From the NCBI GenBank assembly GCA_963575745.1, contig CAUYUJ010016707.1, positions 24,048 through 88,047 of the forward strand: DNA of 64,000 nucleotides, written 5' to 3'. The translations under genes and the position numbers were made by a program. The stretch is from Prorocentrum cordatum. Its lineage: Eukaryota; Sar; Dinophyceae; Prorocentrales; Prorocentraceae. The notes under the pieces are model-generated. The model worked only from the letters and a program-made list of their open reading frames with translations, was not told the DNA's origin and did no database searches. This document shows positions 63,986-64,000 of this stretch, one piece after another; the stretch's first letter is position 1, and each line of letters begins with the position of its first letter.

Positions 63986-64000
63986 ATGGCGGGCGTCGCC

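Overview
This window is eukaryotic and almost certainly from a dinoflagellate nuclear genome. The best evidence is an exact 22-nt copy of the dinoflagellate spliced leader (SL) at 30455-30476 on the + strand, and a second copy with one change at 42535-42556 on the - strand. High GC, dense microsatellites, very few gene-like exons and many old retroelements agree with this. I cannot name the species. I see no bacterial operons, rRNA, tRNA or CRISPR. There is one 100-base assembly gap at 6401-6500.

Layout. 1-4069: a LINE (element D) with one open endonuclease-reverse transcriptase frame. 4070-6400: microsatellite and a ~0.85-kb tandem duplication. 6500-30450: mostly simple repeats, minisatellites and dispersed ~150-190 bp repeats, several of which start with GT and end with AG and look like introners, plus a few weak exon-like frames. 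30455-43125: LINE A (+ strand), a dead copy that starts with the SL and ends in poly(A), split by LINE B (- strand, 36265-42557), which also starts with an SL. Both keep target-site duplications (TSDs). 43145-52895: two head-to-tail copies of a non-coding repeat, the second interrupted by a 7.15-kb tyrosine-recombinase retrotransposon (44225-51379) of Ngaro/PAT type with identical split direct repeats. 52895-58300: minisatellites, dispersed repeats and foldbacks. 58343-63863: LINE C (- strand), related to A and B. 63900-64000: GGA microsatellite.

How it fits together. Five retroelements fill roughly 29 kb, nearly half the window. A, B and C are one LINE family: endonuclease, RT with a V(V/I)DD-type box, a CCHC knuckle, RNase H, then Cys/His modules at the C-terminus. 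The SL lies directly against the TSD in A and B, so their RNAs were apparently trans-spliced like host mRNAs before being copied back. The Ngaro-like element moved differently: it has a tyrosine recombinase, no TSD and an AT dinucleotide at every junction, and a related empty site is readable nearby at 43438-43460. Its repeats are identical, so it is the youngest insertion here. I have no confident host gene; the exon-like segments are low-confidence calls.
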